Notes: generated by a model not told the origin, from the letters alone. Counted from the first letter of the stretch, positions 25,353-34,004 are shown. The stretch: DNA of 64,000 bases from UBA1672 sp964587815 (GCA_964587815.1 CAZPMH010000005.1:52581-116580); one strand, 5' to 3'. Program-made: numbers and translations.

Positions 25353-26039
25353 ATGCCCTATGACCTGATTATTTTTGATTGTGACGGCACGCTGGTCGAT
25401 AGCGAATATCTGAACAATTACGCGATGCTGGAGATTTTACATGATCACGGATTGCATCAGTATGACATGGAGTATGCCCTGAAGCATTGCGTGGGCAAGC
25501 GGTTTAGCAAGATTTTAGCGCAGATCACCGCAGAGACGGGTGTGAGCTTCCCCGATGATATTGCGGCGACTTATAACAGCCGCGTGACGGCGCTGGCACC
25601 AACCTATCTGAAGCCGATTGAAGGGGCGCAGGAAACGGTGGAGTTGGCGATGCGCCATGCAGAGGTGTGTGTCGTGTCCAACGGGGAGCGGAATAATGTT
25701 TTGAACTCCCTCACTCAGACGGGTTTGCGCGATTATTTCGGGGATGAGTTTATCGTCAGTGCGTTGATGGCGCCGAACCCGAAGCCCGCGCCTGATCTGT
25801 TTCTGCATGGGGCAGCGTTGAAGGGGGTAGCGCCTGAAAAATGCCTGGTTTTTGAAGACAGCCTTGTCGGCGCGCAAGCGGGACTGGCCGCAGGGATGGA
25901 AGTGTGGGGCGTGACGTATGCGCATCATGCGCCCGACCAACACGAAAAGGCTTTGCTCGATTTGGGGGTGGCGGAGGTGTTTCATTCCATGGCCGATAAA
26001 CGCGCCGCGATTACAGAGAGATATGCCGCCGCTGCTTAG
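25353..26039 (+). CDS. HAD-family (subfamily IA) phosphatase
   Basis: A 228-residue haloacid dehalogenase-type phosphatase, probably acting on a small sugar phosphate or phosphoglycolate. Motif I is IFDCDGTLVDSE near residues 7-18, motif II VVSNGE, motif III the Lys in NPKPAPDLF, and motif IV FEDSLVGAQAGLAAGM. A helical cap sits between motifs I and II. The frame runs back to 25308, but ATG 25353 follows the stop of the DUF3429 gene and directly precedes motif I. Substrate cannot be read from sequence. Confidence 0.87.
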   Translation: MPYDLIIFDCDGTLVDSEYLNNYAMLEILHDHGLHQYDMEYALKHCVGKRFSKILAQITAETGVSFPDDIAATYNSRVTALAPTYLKPIEGAQETVELAMRHAEVCVVSNGERNNVLNSLTQTGLRDYFGDEFIVSALMAPNPKPAPDLFLHGAALKGVAPEKCLVFEDSLVGAQAGLAAGMEVWGVTYAHHAPDQHEKALLDLGVAEVFHSMADKRAAITERYAAAA

Positions 26040-26051
26040 TCGCTTTCGGCT

Positions 26052-26645
26052 TTATATAAAATCAAGCGCGCGAATGTGGTCGCTAAAGGCTTGTAGATTT
26101 TCTTTGCTTTCGCGGCGGTAGTTTTCTTTTAAGATGTTATGCGCCTTGACCAAACGGCTGTGGTTGTTTCTGACGTGCGGATGGGTTGTGAAATTTTCCT
26201 GTAATTGATCATATTTCTTCGTTCCCCATGCTTCGTGCCATTCGTTGAAAAAACGCCGCTGATCTTTCAGTGCGTTGACAATGTGCATTTCCACCTTTCC
26301 TAAATCAACATTCGGGGCTTCGATTATTTTGAAGCCTTTAAGCAATTCATCAATTGAGACGTTGTAACGATCAATATAGGCAATGTCTTGGCGTTTGCGA
26401 AAGAAATCAAGCATGATCATCCGTTCACGGAAAGCCAAATCGGCGATGTAGAATAAATCATAGAGGTATTGTTTTTCCGCATCGCTCATTTTGGCGGTGT
26501 CTTTATCAAACTTTACGCGCGCATCACTGATAATTTCGTATGGTTTTTTGGCGCTGCCTTCCCTTGTTTGGGCTTGGCTTTGAAATACTGCGCATGTTGC
26601 CAGCACGATGACCACGGGCAGAATGTGTTTGTAGTTTATGCGCAT
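26052..26645 (-). CDS. Exported protein, paralogue 2 of a tandem pair
   Basis: A 197-residue protein with a signal peptide (MRINYKHILPVVIVLATCAV, likely cut after QAQ). The mature part aligns end to end with its upstream neighbour at 26671-27261: MSDAEKQYLYDLFYIADLAFRERM matches MTNAEKNYLDHLFFVTDLAFSERM, and both end in DHxxALDFI. I recognise no family. The frame extends to 26732, but that part overlaps the neighbour and lacks a signal. Probably a small helical periplasmic protein. Confidence 0.75.
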   Translation of the reverse strand: MRINYKHILPVVIVLATCAVFQSQAQTREGSAKKPYEIISDARVKFDKDTAKMSDAEKQYLYDLFYIADLAFRERMIMLDFFRKRQDIAYIDRYNVSIDELLKGFKIIEAPNVDLGKVEMHIVNALKDQRRFFNEWHEAWGTKKYDQLQENFTTHPHVRNNHSRLVKAHNILKENYRRESKENLQAFSDHIRALDFI

Positions 26646-26670
26646 TGTCGTGCTCCTTTCGCTTTCAGAT

Positions 26671-27261
26671 TTATATGAAGTCGAGCGCGCAGAGATGATC
26701 ATAAAACGCTTTTTGATTGTGCTGTCCTTCATTGGGATAGACTTGTTTTAGCAGCATGTAAGCCTTGATCAATTTTTTATGAGAGCTTTGCACGTACGGG
26801 TTTTGTGCGTAATTTTTCTGTAAATTCCCGTATGTCGGTGTTCCTGCATATTCGTGCCAAACATTAAAGAAGTTTTTCTGATCTTTTATCGCGTCGATGA
26901 TGATGTCTTCAATCTGCTCTAAATTTCTATTCGGTGCCTTTACGAGTTCGAAGCTGGCAAGCAAGTTTTTAATCTCTTCATTATATTTGTCGATATAAGC
27001 CGCGTCTTTGCGTTGATTAAAATAGTTCAGCATGGTCATGCGCTCGCTAAAAGCGAGGTCGGTGACGAAAAACAGATGATCAAGATAGTTCTTTTCCGCA
27101 TTGGTCATGCGAGCCTGAGATTTCTTGAACGGGGTTTGTTGATGCCCTAATCTTTTATAGGCGTTTTCAACGCTCATCTCAGCCGCGCTTAAGGGGTAGT
27201 GCACTAAAGATACAGCGACCATGCAGAATGCGGTTGTTAGAAACGTTTTGATGCTACTCAT
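26671..27261 (-). CDS. Exported protein, paralogue 1 of a tandem pair
   Basis: A 196-residue protein with a signal peptide (MSSIKTFLTTAFCMVAVSLV, likely cut near LSAAE). It is homologous over its length to the next gene downstream: shared blocks include AEKNYL, DLAFSERM, AYIDKYN, the VKAPN segment, FNVWHE and HLCALDFI. No known family recognised; predicted to be a helical periplasmic protein. It sits 27 bases below the half-size asparaginase gene in a minus-strand run that begins with pyk. Confidence 0.75.
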   Translation of the reverse strand: MSSIKTFLTTAFCMVAVSLVHYPLSAAEMSVENAYKRLGHQQTPFKKSQARMTNAEKNYLDHLFFVTDLAFSERMTMLNYFNQRKDAAYIDKYNEEIKNLLASFELVKAPNRNLEQIEDIIIDAIKDQKNFFNVWHEYAGTPTYGNLQKNYAQNPYVQSSHKKLIKAYMLLKQVYPNEGQHNQKAFYDHLCALDFI

Positions 27262-27288
27262 GTACTCCCTCTCTCGCTTTGATCGGTA

Positions 27289-27795
27289 TTATAACGTTTC
27301 AAAGCGGCCAATGCCCGTATTTTTTGTGACGTCGTTCGGGGCGAATAACTTCGCATTCATGGCAAGGTAGACCCCCGCTTTTTCTGTTTCCAGCCGTGCG
27401 AGAGCATAGCCGAGGTTAAAACCGCCGTCACTCATCGCGAATTCTTTTAGCGGAATCATAGAGCCTGTTAGAATAATTGTTTTGTCCGTGTCTTTGAAAT
27501 TCTCGTCTAGGTATTGGGCGGTTTCCGCCATGGTCGATGTGCCGTGGACGATCAGGATTTTTTTCGAATCGCTGCGTTCTATTGCTTGTTTTATCGATTC
27601 GCGGCGTTGCGGATTCATGTCAAAGCTATCTATTTGATATAACGTCTCAAATGTCATATCGGGATAGGCCTGCACGACCGCGTAGATGTAATCCGGCACA
27701 ACGGAGCGGTGCTTGAATTCTGGCTTTTCGGTGAGGGGGTCATAGGCTTTTTCAATCGTGCCGCCTGTTAATATGACGTGGATGTGGTCTGCCAT
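27289..27795 (-). CDS. Single-domain asparaginase-like protein
   Basis: A 168-residue protein corresponding to the N-terminal domain of L-asparaginases, which are normally about 330 residues. It has the first catalytic Thr motif ILTGGTIEKAYDPLT (residues 8-22), the second motif VHGTSTM (about 89-95) and ILTGSM (about 112-117). The C-terminal domain that completes the active site in type I/II enzymes is missing, but compact asparaginase-domain proteins of this length are known as independent genes, so this need not be a truncation. No signal peptide. Substrate uncertain. Confidence 0.8.
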   Translation of the reverse strand: MADHIHVILTGGTIEKAYDPLTEKPEFKHRSVVPDYIYAVVQAYPDMTFETLYQIDSFDMNPQRRESIKQAIERSDSKKILIVHGTSTMAETAQYLDENFKDTDKTIILTGSMIPLKEFAMSDGGFNLGYALARLETEKAGVYLAMNAKLFAPNDVTKNTGIGRFETL

Positions 27796-27828
27796 ATATG
27801 TCCTTTATCGTCTTGTTTTTATTTTGGT

Positions 27829-28605
27829 TTACGGTTTTTCAAACAGATATATGAAACGCGCGGTTTTTCCTCTGCGCTCTTCGGGCTTTACTGCGGATTG
27901 GGTGAGGATATCGTCTTCGCGCATCAGGGCGTCTGATTGTTTGACGAATTTGAAACCTGATTTCTCAACCTCTTCGATCACGGCTTTTCCTTCGAGACGG
28001 TGTAGGGATTTTCCGACGGTAAAGCCTGCGCCCTCCTCAGCGGCGTGATCCATCACCAGATATGTGCCGCCTGATTTGAGGGATTTGAAAACCTCATCAT
28101 TCATCGCCTTGCGGTCATAGCCCATCCAGATTGTGTCGTGATAGAAATTGATGAACATTACGCCGTCTGCGTTGTCAGGCAGGTCGATTTTATCAAAGCG
28201 CCCTTCGATGCGAGTTACGTTTTCGCGTGCTTCATCTGTGGCCTTGATGGCGTCAACGCGGTCTTTGAACCGTTCATTTTCTATGAACAGCTCGCTGTTT
28301 ACCGCTGTTACATGACCATCTTTGAGGTAGTCAGATAAAATGCGTGTGTAATATCCCGCGCCTGCTTCGAGGTCGATGATTTTGTCGTCTTGTTCGATGC
28401 CCCAGAATTTCAGAACGATATCAGGTCTGCGATGCAGGTCTTTCGTTTTATCATCTGCACTGCGTAAATCATTTTCGAAAACGGCATTCATAACAGGGCT
28501 GTTTACATCGCAATCGCTTTCGGCTGCATAGGTTGGGTGGACTGTTCCGATCAGCAGCGCTGCGGCAGCTATTGCGGCGGTTTTATAGATGTAGTTTTTT
28601 TTCAT
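27829..28605 (-). CDS. Exported class I SAM-methyltransferase-like protein
   Basis: A 258-residue protein with a signal peptide (residues 1-28, ending TYAAES) followed by a Rossmann methyltransferase domain. Motif I reads DLEAGAGYYT (78-87), where cytosolic enzymes have DLGAGxGxxT. VTAVNSELF and a later FINFYHDTIW and SLKSGGTYLVMDH fit motifs II to post-II. Because SAM is not expected in the periplasm, the role is unclear: it could bind another ligand. Such exported methyltransferase-like proteins occur in other proteobacteria. It lies 23 bases after pyk on the same strand. Confidence 0.8.
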   Translation of the reverse strand: MKKNYIYKTAAIAAAALLIGTVHPTYAAESDCDVNSPVMNAVFENDLRSADDKTKDLHRRPDIVLKFWGIEQDDKIIDLEAGAGYYTRILSDYLKDGHVTAVNSELFIENERFKDRVDAIKATDEARENVTRIEGRFDKIDLPDNADGVMFINFYHDTIWMGYDRKAMNDEVFKSLKSGGTYLVMDHAAEEGAGFTVGKSLHRLEGKAVIEEVEKSGFKFVKQSDALMREDDILTQSAVKPEERRGKTARFIYLFEKP

Positions 28606-28628
28606 TTCCGTTATTCCTTGTTTTGGTT

Positions 28629-30050
28629 TTAGTCTTCGACTTTGGCGATTCTTAAGATGTTGGTTGAGCCTGACACGCCGAAGGGCATACCTGCGGTCAT
28701 GATAAAGCGTTCCCCTGTTTTGAGGAATCCGCGCTCAACAGCGAGTTTTGCGGCATGACGCGCGGGGCCTGTGAAATCTTCAATGCCCTGTTCGTCATGG
28801 ATGGCGTGAACACCATAGGAGAGCATGAGACGGCGTGCGACTTTCAAATCAGGCGTTAGGCACAGGATCGGCACCTCAGGGCGTTGGCGTGCTGTTCTTA
28901 AGGCGGTTGAGCCGCTCATGGTGTAATTGACGATCAGTTTGGCGTCGACATCCTCTGCCACGTAATAAGCGGCGGTGGTTATGGCATCGGATGAAGTATT
29001 TAGCGCCTCGGGGCGGGAAGTTTCCATCATTTCCAGATAGTTTTCATCGACTTCTGTGCGGTTTGCGATGCGGTCCATCATTTCAACTGCGCGCACGGGG
29101 TATGCGCCCACAGCTGTTTCGGCCGACAGCATGACGCAATCGGTTCCGTCATATACGGCGGTGGCAACGTCGGAGGCTTCGGCGCGGGTGGGACGCGCGT
29201 TTTCGATCATCGATTCAAGCATTTGTGTGGCGACCACAATCGGCTTGCCTAAATCGCGCACCATGCGCACCACGTTTTTTTGCGCGGCAGGTACATCTTC
29301 GGGCGGGATTTCAACGCCCAAATCACCGCGGGCGAGCATCACACCATCGGCAAGCTCTACAATATCTTGTAATTGAACCAGTGCGGACGGCTTTTCGATT
29401 TTGACCATCAGTGCGGCGCGCCCTTTAATGAGGTCGCGTGCCTGCGCTACATCCTGCGGGTTTTGCACGAAGCTTTGCGCGATCCAATCCACGCCCATCT
29501 CCAGCGCGGCTTCTAAATCGATCTTGTCTTTTTCTGTCAGGGCGGGAATGGGCAGCACAACGCCTGGAATGTTAAAGCCTTTATTATTGCTGAGCGATGA
29601 CCCTGACTCGACTGTGCCTTCAAGATAGCCTTCGCCTTTGTTTGTAATTTTAATACGCACCTTTCCATCATCAAGGAAAATGCGGTCGTCTATGTTCATC
29701 GATTCGATCACTTCGGGGTGGGGAAGACAGACGCGCGATTCGTTGCCAGCGGCCGAATCGGAATCGAATCGGAACGTTTGGTTTTTCTCTAATTCGATTC
29801 GGTCTGTTTCGAAGGTTCCGATTCGTAATTTCGGGCCTTGTAAGTCTCCAATCACGCCGATGGGATGGTTGAATTTTTCCTCTACGGCGCGGATATTGTG
29901 GAGTGCCGCGCGATGATCATCGTGACAGCCATGTGAGAAATTGAGGCGAAACACATCGACACCGGCAGTGAATAGCTGCTCTATCATGTCTTGCGAGTCG
30001 GACGCGGGGCCGATGGTTGCTAAAATTTTTGTATTTCTGTTTCTGCGCAT
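28629..30050 (-). CDS. pyk: Pyruvate kinase
   Basis: Final glycolytic enzyme: phosphoenolpyruvate plus ADP gives pyruvate and ATP. The 473-residue protein starts MRRNRNTKILATIGPASDS and has the VFRLNFSHG substrate segment, the active-site MVKIEKP with its Lys, and the MLARGDLGVEIP metal-binding motif. The C-terminal domain is complete. The frame reaches 30104, but ATG 30048-30050 gives the family's usual N-terminus. It is the first gene of a minus-strand run (methyltransferase-like, asparaginase-like, two exported paralogues) and divergent to nrdA. Confidence 0.96.
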   Translation of the reverse strand: MRRNRNTKILATIGPASDSQDMIEQLFTAGVDVFRLNFSHGCHDDHRAALHNIRAVEEKFNHPIGVIGDLQGPKLRIGTFETDRIELEKNQTFRFDSDSAAGNESRVCLPHPEVIESMNIDDRIFLDDGKVRIKITNKGEGYLEGTVESGSSLSNNKGFNIPGVVLPIPALTEKDKIDLEAALEMGVDWIAQSFVQNPQDVAQARDLIKGRAALMVKIEKPSALVQLQDIVELADGVMLARGDLGVEIPPEDVPAAQKNVVRMVRDLGKPIVVATQMLESMIENARPTRAEASDVATAVYDGTDCVMLSAETAVGAYPVRAVEMMDRIANRTEVDENYLEMMETSRPEALNTSSDAITTAAYYVAEDVDAKLIVNYTMSGSTALRTARQRPEVPILCLTPDLKVARRLMLSYGVHAIHDEQGIEDFTGPARHAAKLAVERGFLKTGERFIMTAGMPFGVSGSTNILRIAKVED

Positions 30051-30146
30051 AACTGTCCTTAGATATTTACGGGCTGCTCTTGATGTTTTGTTGCTCTGAG
30101 GCAACGTACAGGGTTGAATCTAAACATGATTAGATGAATTTACCAC

Positions 30147-30162
30147 CCACTATATCTTGTGT
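30147..30162. promoter_or_regulatory. NrdR box-like site upstream of nrdA
   Basis: CCACTATATCTTGTGT matches the NrdR consensus ACACWATATATWGTGT at 14 of 16 positions. NrdR boxes normally occur in pairs; I see no good second copy about 31-33 bases away. Its distance from the nrdA start (about 285 bases) is larger than usual. Confidence 0.55.
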
Positions 30163-30353
30163 TTATTGTTTTCGTGAATATGGGTCGTTTTGTTACAAAA
30201 AGGTCTTTTTTAAATTTTTTTCGGGTGGGATAACCCGTGGGATATGTCGATTTTTTGCCTTTGAATCAATGGCTTTTTTGAGTCAAGACGCGTGCCTTGG
30301 GAATATATTCTGATTGGCAGGGTATACGAGATATAGTATGTTGGCTTTCAGTT

Positions 30354-30414
30354 AATCACAAGAACTTGTGGTTTTCTCATTTCAAATCATTCTTGAAGAT
30401 CCTTCAACAAGAAT
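30354..30414 (+). promoter_or_regulatory. Two consecutive hairpins in the nrdA leader
   Basis: Hairpin 1 (30354-30373): AATCACAAG pairs with CTTGTGGTT (one G-U) around AA. Hairpin 2 (30389-30414): ATTC-TTGAAG pairs with CTTCAA-GAAT around ATC with a CAA bulge. They could be leader RNA structures or protein operators. There is no U-tract, so they are not simple terminators. Confidence 0.45.
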
Positions 30415-30447
30415 ATAAAAATTACAAAGCTAAAGGGAGCAAAGCTC

Positions 30448-32292
30448 ATGTTTGACATTGCGCAAATGGAGAGAGGAAATCGTGTCGAAATTGATCGTGC
30501 ACGCGATGAAAATCTCACAGAATTCGGAAAAGCCACTCTAACGGATCGTTATTTGATGCCCGAGGAGCAGTATCAGGATTTGTTTGCGCGTGTGGCGATG
30601 TATTACGGCGATGATAGTGAGCATGCCCAGCGTCTTTATGATTATATCTCTAATTTGTGGTTTATGCCCTCGACACCTGTTTTGTCGAATGGTGGAACGA
30701 GCCGCGGCCTTCCAATCTCTTGTTTCCTGAACGAAACGCAGGACTCTTTGGAAGATATTGTTTCCCTATGGAATGAAAATGTTTGGTTGGCCTCGCTTGG
30801 TGGCGGTATCGGTTCTTACTGGGGCAATGTCCGCTCCATTGGTGAGAAGGTTGGCCGTAACGGTAAGACATCAGGTATTGTTCCGTTTATCCGCGTGATG
30901 GACTCTTTGACACTTGCGATTTCACAAGGTTCGCTGAGACGCGGTTCTGCAGCGATTTATCTGCCTGTATGGCACCCTGAGATTGAAGAGTTTCTTGAAA
31001 TTCGTCGTCCGACCGGTGGTGACCCGAACCGTAAGGCGCTGAACCTGCACCACGGTATTCTTATTCCGAACCGTTTCATGGAAGCGGTTGAGAATGATGA
31101 AGAGTGGGCGTTGAAATCACCAAAAGATAATGCCGTTGTCGATAAGGTGAGTGCGCGTGATTTGTGGATTCGCATGCTGACTGCACGTGTTGAGACAGGC
31201 GAGCCCTACTTCATCTTTATTGATCATGTGAATGATGCCATTCCTGATCATCACAAGATGGCCGGTTTGAACGTGAAGATGTCGAATTTGTGTTCAGAGA
31301 TTACATTGCCGACTGGGCGTGACCATTTGGGTAATGACAGAACGGCGGTCTGTTGCCTATCCTCGCTCAATTTAGAGAAGTTTGAAGAATGGCAGGATCA
31401 TCCGACCTTTATTGAGGATGTGATGCGATTCCTTGATAATGTTCTGACCGACTTTATTGAAAAGGCACCTGATAGCATGAAGCGCGCGAAATATGCCGCG
31501 ATGCGTGAACGCTCGGTTGGTATGGGCGTTATGGGCTTCCACTCATTCCTGCAATCTAAGATGCTGCCTATGGAAAGCGTGATGGCGAAGGTGTGGAACA
31601 TGAAGATGTTCAAGCACATTAAGCGTCAGGCCGATGATGCATCCGTAAAGCTTGCGCATGAGCGTGGGCCGTGCCCCGATGCCGCGGATTACGGCATTAT
31701 GGAGCGTTTCTCCAACAAGATGGCGATTGCGCCGACGGCGTCTATCTCTATCATTTGTGGTGGTGCTTCCCCGGGGATTGAGCCGATTGCGGCAAACGCC
31801 TACACACACAAAACTTTGTCAGGATCATTCCCTGTGAAGAACAAATTCCTGAAAAAGGCTTTGGCGGAGAAAGGCATCGATAATGATGCAACATGGAGTT
31901 CGATCTTCACCAATGAGGGCTCTGTCCAGCACATTGATGAATTGAGCCAGGAAGAAAAAGACGTGTTTAAGACCGCGTTTGAAATTGATCAGCGTTGGAT
32001 TATTGAGCACTCCGCAGATCGTACACCGTTTGTTTGCCAAGCACAGAGCGTTAATGTGTTCTTGCCTGCGAATGTTCATAAGTCTGACCTGCACGCTATT
32101 CACTATCAAGCGTGGAAAAAGGGCTGTAAGTCGCTGTATTACTGCCGTTCGAAATCTATTCAGCGCGCGGAAAGTGACGCGTCATGGAAGAGAACGCAAG
32201 TCGATGACGCAAAACAAGCCGAGGATGCGCAAGGCGCGCTCGGCGATGGGACAGGCGGCTCAATGTATGAAGAATGTCTGTCTTGTCAGTAA
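30448..32292 (+). CDS. nrdA: Ribonucleotide reductase class I, alpha subunit (no ATP-cone)
   Basis: Catalytic subunit that reduces ribonucleoside diphosphates for DNA synthesis. The 614 residues contain the radical-site NLCSEI (Asn280, Cys282, Glu284) and the redox cysteines Cys92 (PISCFL) and Cys302/303. The radical-transfer pair Tyr564-Tyr565 and the C-terminal swinging-arm pair Cys610/Cys613 are also present. The N-terminal ATP-cone of longer enzymes such as E. coli NrdA is absent, so dATP feedback at that site is not expected. nrdB lies 2.4 kb downstream, separated by unrelated genes. A clear terminator follows, so it is transcribed alone. Confidence 0.95.
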   Translation: MFDIAQMERGNRVEIDRARDENLTEFGKATLTDRYLMPEEQYQDLFARVAMYYGDDSEHAQRLYDYISNLWFMPSTPVLSNGGTSRGLPISCFLNETQDSLEDIVSLWNENVWLASLGGGIGSYWGNVRSIGEKVGRNGKTSGIVPFIRVMDSLTLAISQGSLRRGSAAIYLPVWHPEIEEFLEIRRPTGGDPNRKALNLHHGILIPNRFMEAVENDEEWALKSPKDNAVVDKVSARDLWIRMLTARVETGEPYFIFIDHVNDAIPDHHKMAGLNVKMSNLCSEITLPTGRDHLGNDRTAVCCLSSLNLEKFEEWQDHPTFIEDVMRFLDNVLTDFIEKAPDSMKRAKYAAMRERSVGMGVMGFHSFLQSKMLPMESVMAKVWNMKMFKHIKRQADDASVKLAHERGPCPDAADYGIMERFSNKMAIAPTASISIICGGASPGIEPIAANAYTHKTLSGSFPVKNKFLKKALAEKGIDNDATWSSIFTNEGSVQHIDELSQEEKDVFKTAFEIDQRWIIEHSADRTPFVCQAQSVNVFLPANVHKSDLHAIHYQAWKKGCKSLYYCRSKSIQRAESDASWKRTQVDDAKQAEDAQGALGDGTGGSMYEECLSCQ

Positions 32293-32315
32293 GATAAATC
32301 TTTTTGAATTGTGTA

Positions 32316-32345
32316 AAAGGGCTCAAATATTGAGCCCTTTTTTGT
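32316..32345 (+). terminator. Rho-independent terminator of nrdA
   Basis: A perfect 10-base stem AAAGGGCTCA / TGAGCCCTTT with a 5-base loop, followed by more T, 24 bases after the nrdA stop. Confidence 0.93.
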
Positions 32346-32450
32346 TTCGCTCGTTTCCATCTTTGTTTTTCTTAGATGAGAACAGTGTAACATGTTGGTA
32401 AATTTGGCGAATGATTGTTTAGCGTATTCTATTATTTAAGGAGCATATTT

Positions 32451-32990
32451 ATGCAGAAATTGACATTGTGCGCGTTGTGCGCTGTGATTATATCGGTGTT
32501 TGGCGCGGTCGGTTCCGCGAACGCCCAAGATCATGCGGTAAGAGGAGAATTTACGATGGAAGAGAAAAAAGAACGCTTAAAAGAATTAACACCGATGCAG
32601 TATAAGGTGACTCAAAAAGATGGGACGGAAGCTCCTTTTCGTAATGAATATTGGGATAATAAAGAACCGGGTATTTATGTCGATATCGTTTCGGGCGAGC
32701 CGCTGTTTTCTTCGACGGACAAATATAAATCAGGCACGGGATGGCCGAGTTTTACCAAGCCACTCTCAGAGGATGCGGTGACGGAGCATGTTGATCGCAA
32801 GCTGTTTTCCGTGCGGACAGAGGTGCGTTCCGCGCAGGCAGATTCCCACCTTGGGCATGTGTTTACCGACGGACCTGCTGATCGCGGCGGCCTTCGGTAC
32901 TGCATGAATTCCGCATCGATGCGCTTTATCCATAAAGATGACCTTGAAAAAGAGGGGTATGGAGAATATCTCAGCTTATTTGACGAGTAG
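32451..32990 (+). CDS. msrB: Exported peptide-methionine (R)-S-oxide reductase
   Basis: Repairs oxidised methionine (R-sulfoxide) in proteins. The 179-residue protein starts with a signal peptide (MQKLTLCALCAVIISVFGAV, cut near NAQ), so it acts in the periplasm. The MsrB domain has GTGWPSF (95-101), RTEVRSAQADSHLGHVF and the catalytic Cys151 in RYCMNSAS. The two CxxC zinc pairs found in some MsrB are missing, as in the non-zinc subgroup. ATG 32451, after an AAGGAG site, is preferred over the longer frame at 32415. A Fur-family gene follows 46 bases later. Confidence 0.93.
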   Translation: MQKLTLCALCAVIISVFGAVGSANAQDHAVRGEFTMEEKKERLKELTPMQYKVTQKDGTEAPFRNEYWDNKEPGIYVDIVSGEPLFSSTDKYKSGTGWPSFTKPLSEDAVTEHVDRKLFSVRTEVRSAQADSHLGHVFTDGPADRGGLRYCMNSASMRFIHKDDLEKEGYGEYLSLFDE

Positions 32991-33036
32991 CATTTGAAAG
33001 ATAGTATTTCGAGCGCGTTCGCGATATAGTGGCGGC

Positions 33037-33477
33037 ATGAAGCATACGAATTTTTCAGTTTTTGAAAACTATTGTCAGGAACGTGGCCTGCGCGTGACCG
33101 AGCCGCGGATGTTGGCGTTTAAAATTGTGAATGCTGCCAAAAAGCCGATTACCGCTTATGACGTGCTGGATGAGATGGGCAAGACGCTAACAAATCCGAA
33201 GCCGCCAACCGCCTATCGCGCGCTGGAATTTTTAGAAGAGCATGGATTTGTTCACCGTATTGAGTCTCTCAATGCCTATGTCTCATGTGATGTGAATCAC
33301 AAACATGACGGGTCGCAATTTATGATTTGCGATAATTGTCAGGCCGTTGAAGAGGTACATTTATGTACGTTGCCACAACGACTTAATGAAAAGGTGGAGC
33401 AAGAGAAATTCACGCTTCATCATTGGAATGTGGAATTGCACGGCACCTGTCACGTGTGCAGCAGTGCCGCGCAGTAA
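33037..33477 (+). CDS. zur: Zur-type Fur family zinc-responsive repressor
   Basis: Cytosolic metal-sensing DNA-binding repressor. The 146-residue protein has a winged helix with PPTAYRALEFLEEHGFVHRIESLN (about residues 55-79). The dimer domain has the structural Cys pairs ICDNC (about 99-103) and CHVC (near the C-terminus), with His-rich HKHDG between. The RALEFL...VHRIESLNAYVSC pattern resembles Zur rather than Fur. A Zur-box-like palindrome lies 490 bases downstream, between the next two divergent genes. Metal specificity is inferred from similarity. Confidence 0.87.
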   Translation: MKHTNFSVFENYCQERGLRVTEPRMLAFKIVNAAKKPITAYDVLDEMGKTLTNPKPPTAYRALEFLEEHGFVHRIESLNAYVSCDVNHKHDGSQFMICDNCQAVEEVHLCTLPQRLNEKVEQEKFTLHHWNVELHGTCHVCSSAAQ

Positions 33478-33478
33478 A

Positions 33479-33916
33479 TTAATCATTCCCTAAATGATCA
33501 GGATAATTCTGACGGCAATGGTTGGCCGCCGTTTCCAATCTTTCACGAGTCAATCTTGCGGTTGCATTGTGCGCATTTAAGTGACGTAGGAAGGTGTTAA
33601 TACGCTGTTCATCCGTAAGCTCTACGTTATGTGTCTCTTCATATTGATTCATGCGTCGTTCATCATATTCCATATGAGATCTTACGCCCATCGCCGCGAC
33701 GAATTCGGGCGTGATATTGCCGTTTTCGTCAAGCAAATCACAATCAACCGGTACAACGTTTCCGGGAACGCCTTTAATAACCGTCAGTTGGAATTCGGTT
33801 TCGGATGCTGCCAATTTTCCTGATTCATCATATGGAATACTACTGACCTGCGCATCCGCCTCTTGAGAAGAGAATGCTAACATTGCTGCCAAAGCGCCTA
33901 CTTTAAAACCATTCAT
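33479..33916 (-). CDS. Exported orphan, divergent from the Zur-box-like site
   Basis: A 145-residue protein with a signal peptide (MNGFKVGALAAMLAFSSQEA, cut near ADAQ). The mature part is acidic and helical, with two Cys (near residues 59 and 134) that could form a disulfide and several His in the last third. No family recognised. It is convergent with zur (two bases apart) and divergent from the gene at 34005, sharing with it the intergenic region that holds the palindrome at 33970-33982. Confidence 0.68.
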   Translation of the reverse strand: MNGFKVGALAAMLAFSSQEADAQVSSIPYDESGKLAASETEFQLTVIKGVPGNVVPVDCDLLDENGNITPEFVAAMGVRSHMEYDERRMNQYEETHNVELTDEQRINTFLRHLNAHNATARLTRERLETAANHCRQNYPDHLGND

Positions 33917-33969
33917 AATTCTGATACCCGCATGTTTGTTGACATATTGCTTTCATTTCTATAAATTAC

Positions 33970-33982
33970 GTTATAACATAAC
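33970..33982. promoter_or_regulatory. Zur box-like palindrome
   Basis: GTTATAACATAAC is a perfect 5-3-5 inverted repeat and matches the Zur core GTTATANTATAAC at all but one fixed position. It lies 23 bases upstream of the 34005 start and 54 bases upstream of the 33916 start, within 0.5 kb of a zur-like gene. It suggests zinc-dependent control of both orphans. Confidence 0.6.
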
Positions 33983-34004
33983 ATTATAATAATGGAAGAA
34001 AAAA

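Larger units (their letters stand above)
30051..30447. other. Divergent pyk/nrdA intergenic region
   Basis: About 400 bases without a gene. It carries the promoters of pyk (minus) and nrdA (plus), one NrdR-box-like site at 30147-30162, and two hairpins at 30354-30373 and 30389-30414 just before the nrdA ribosome site (AAAGGGAGC). I see no small ORF or known RNA in it. Confidence 0.7.
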
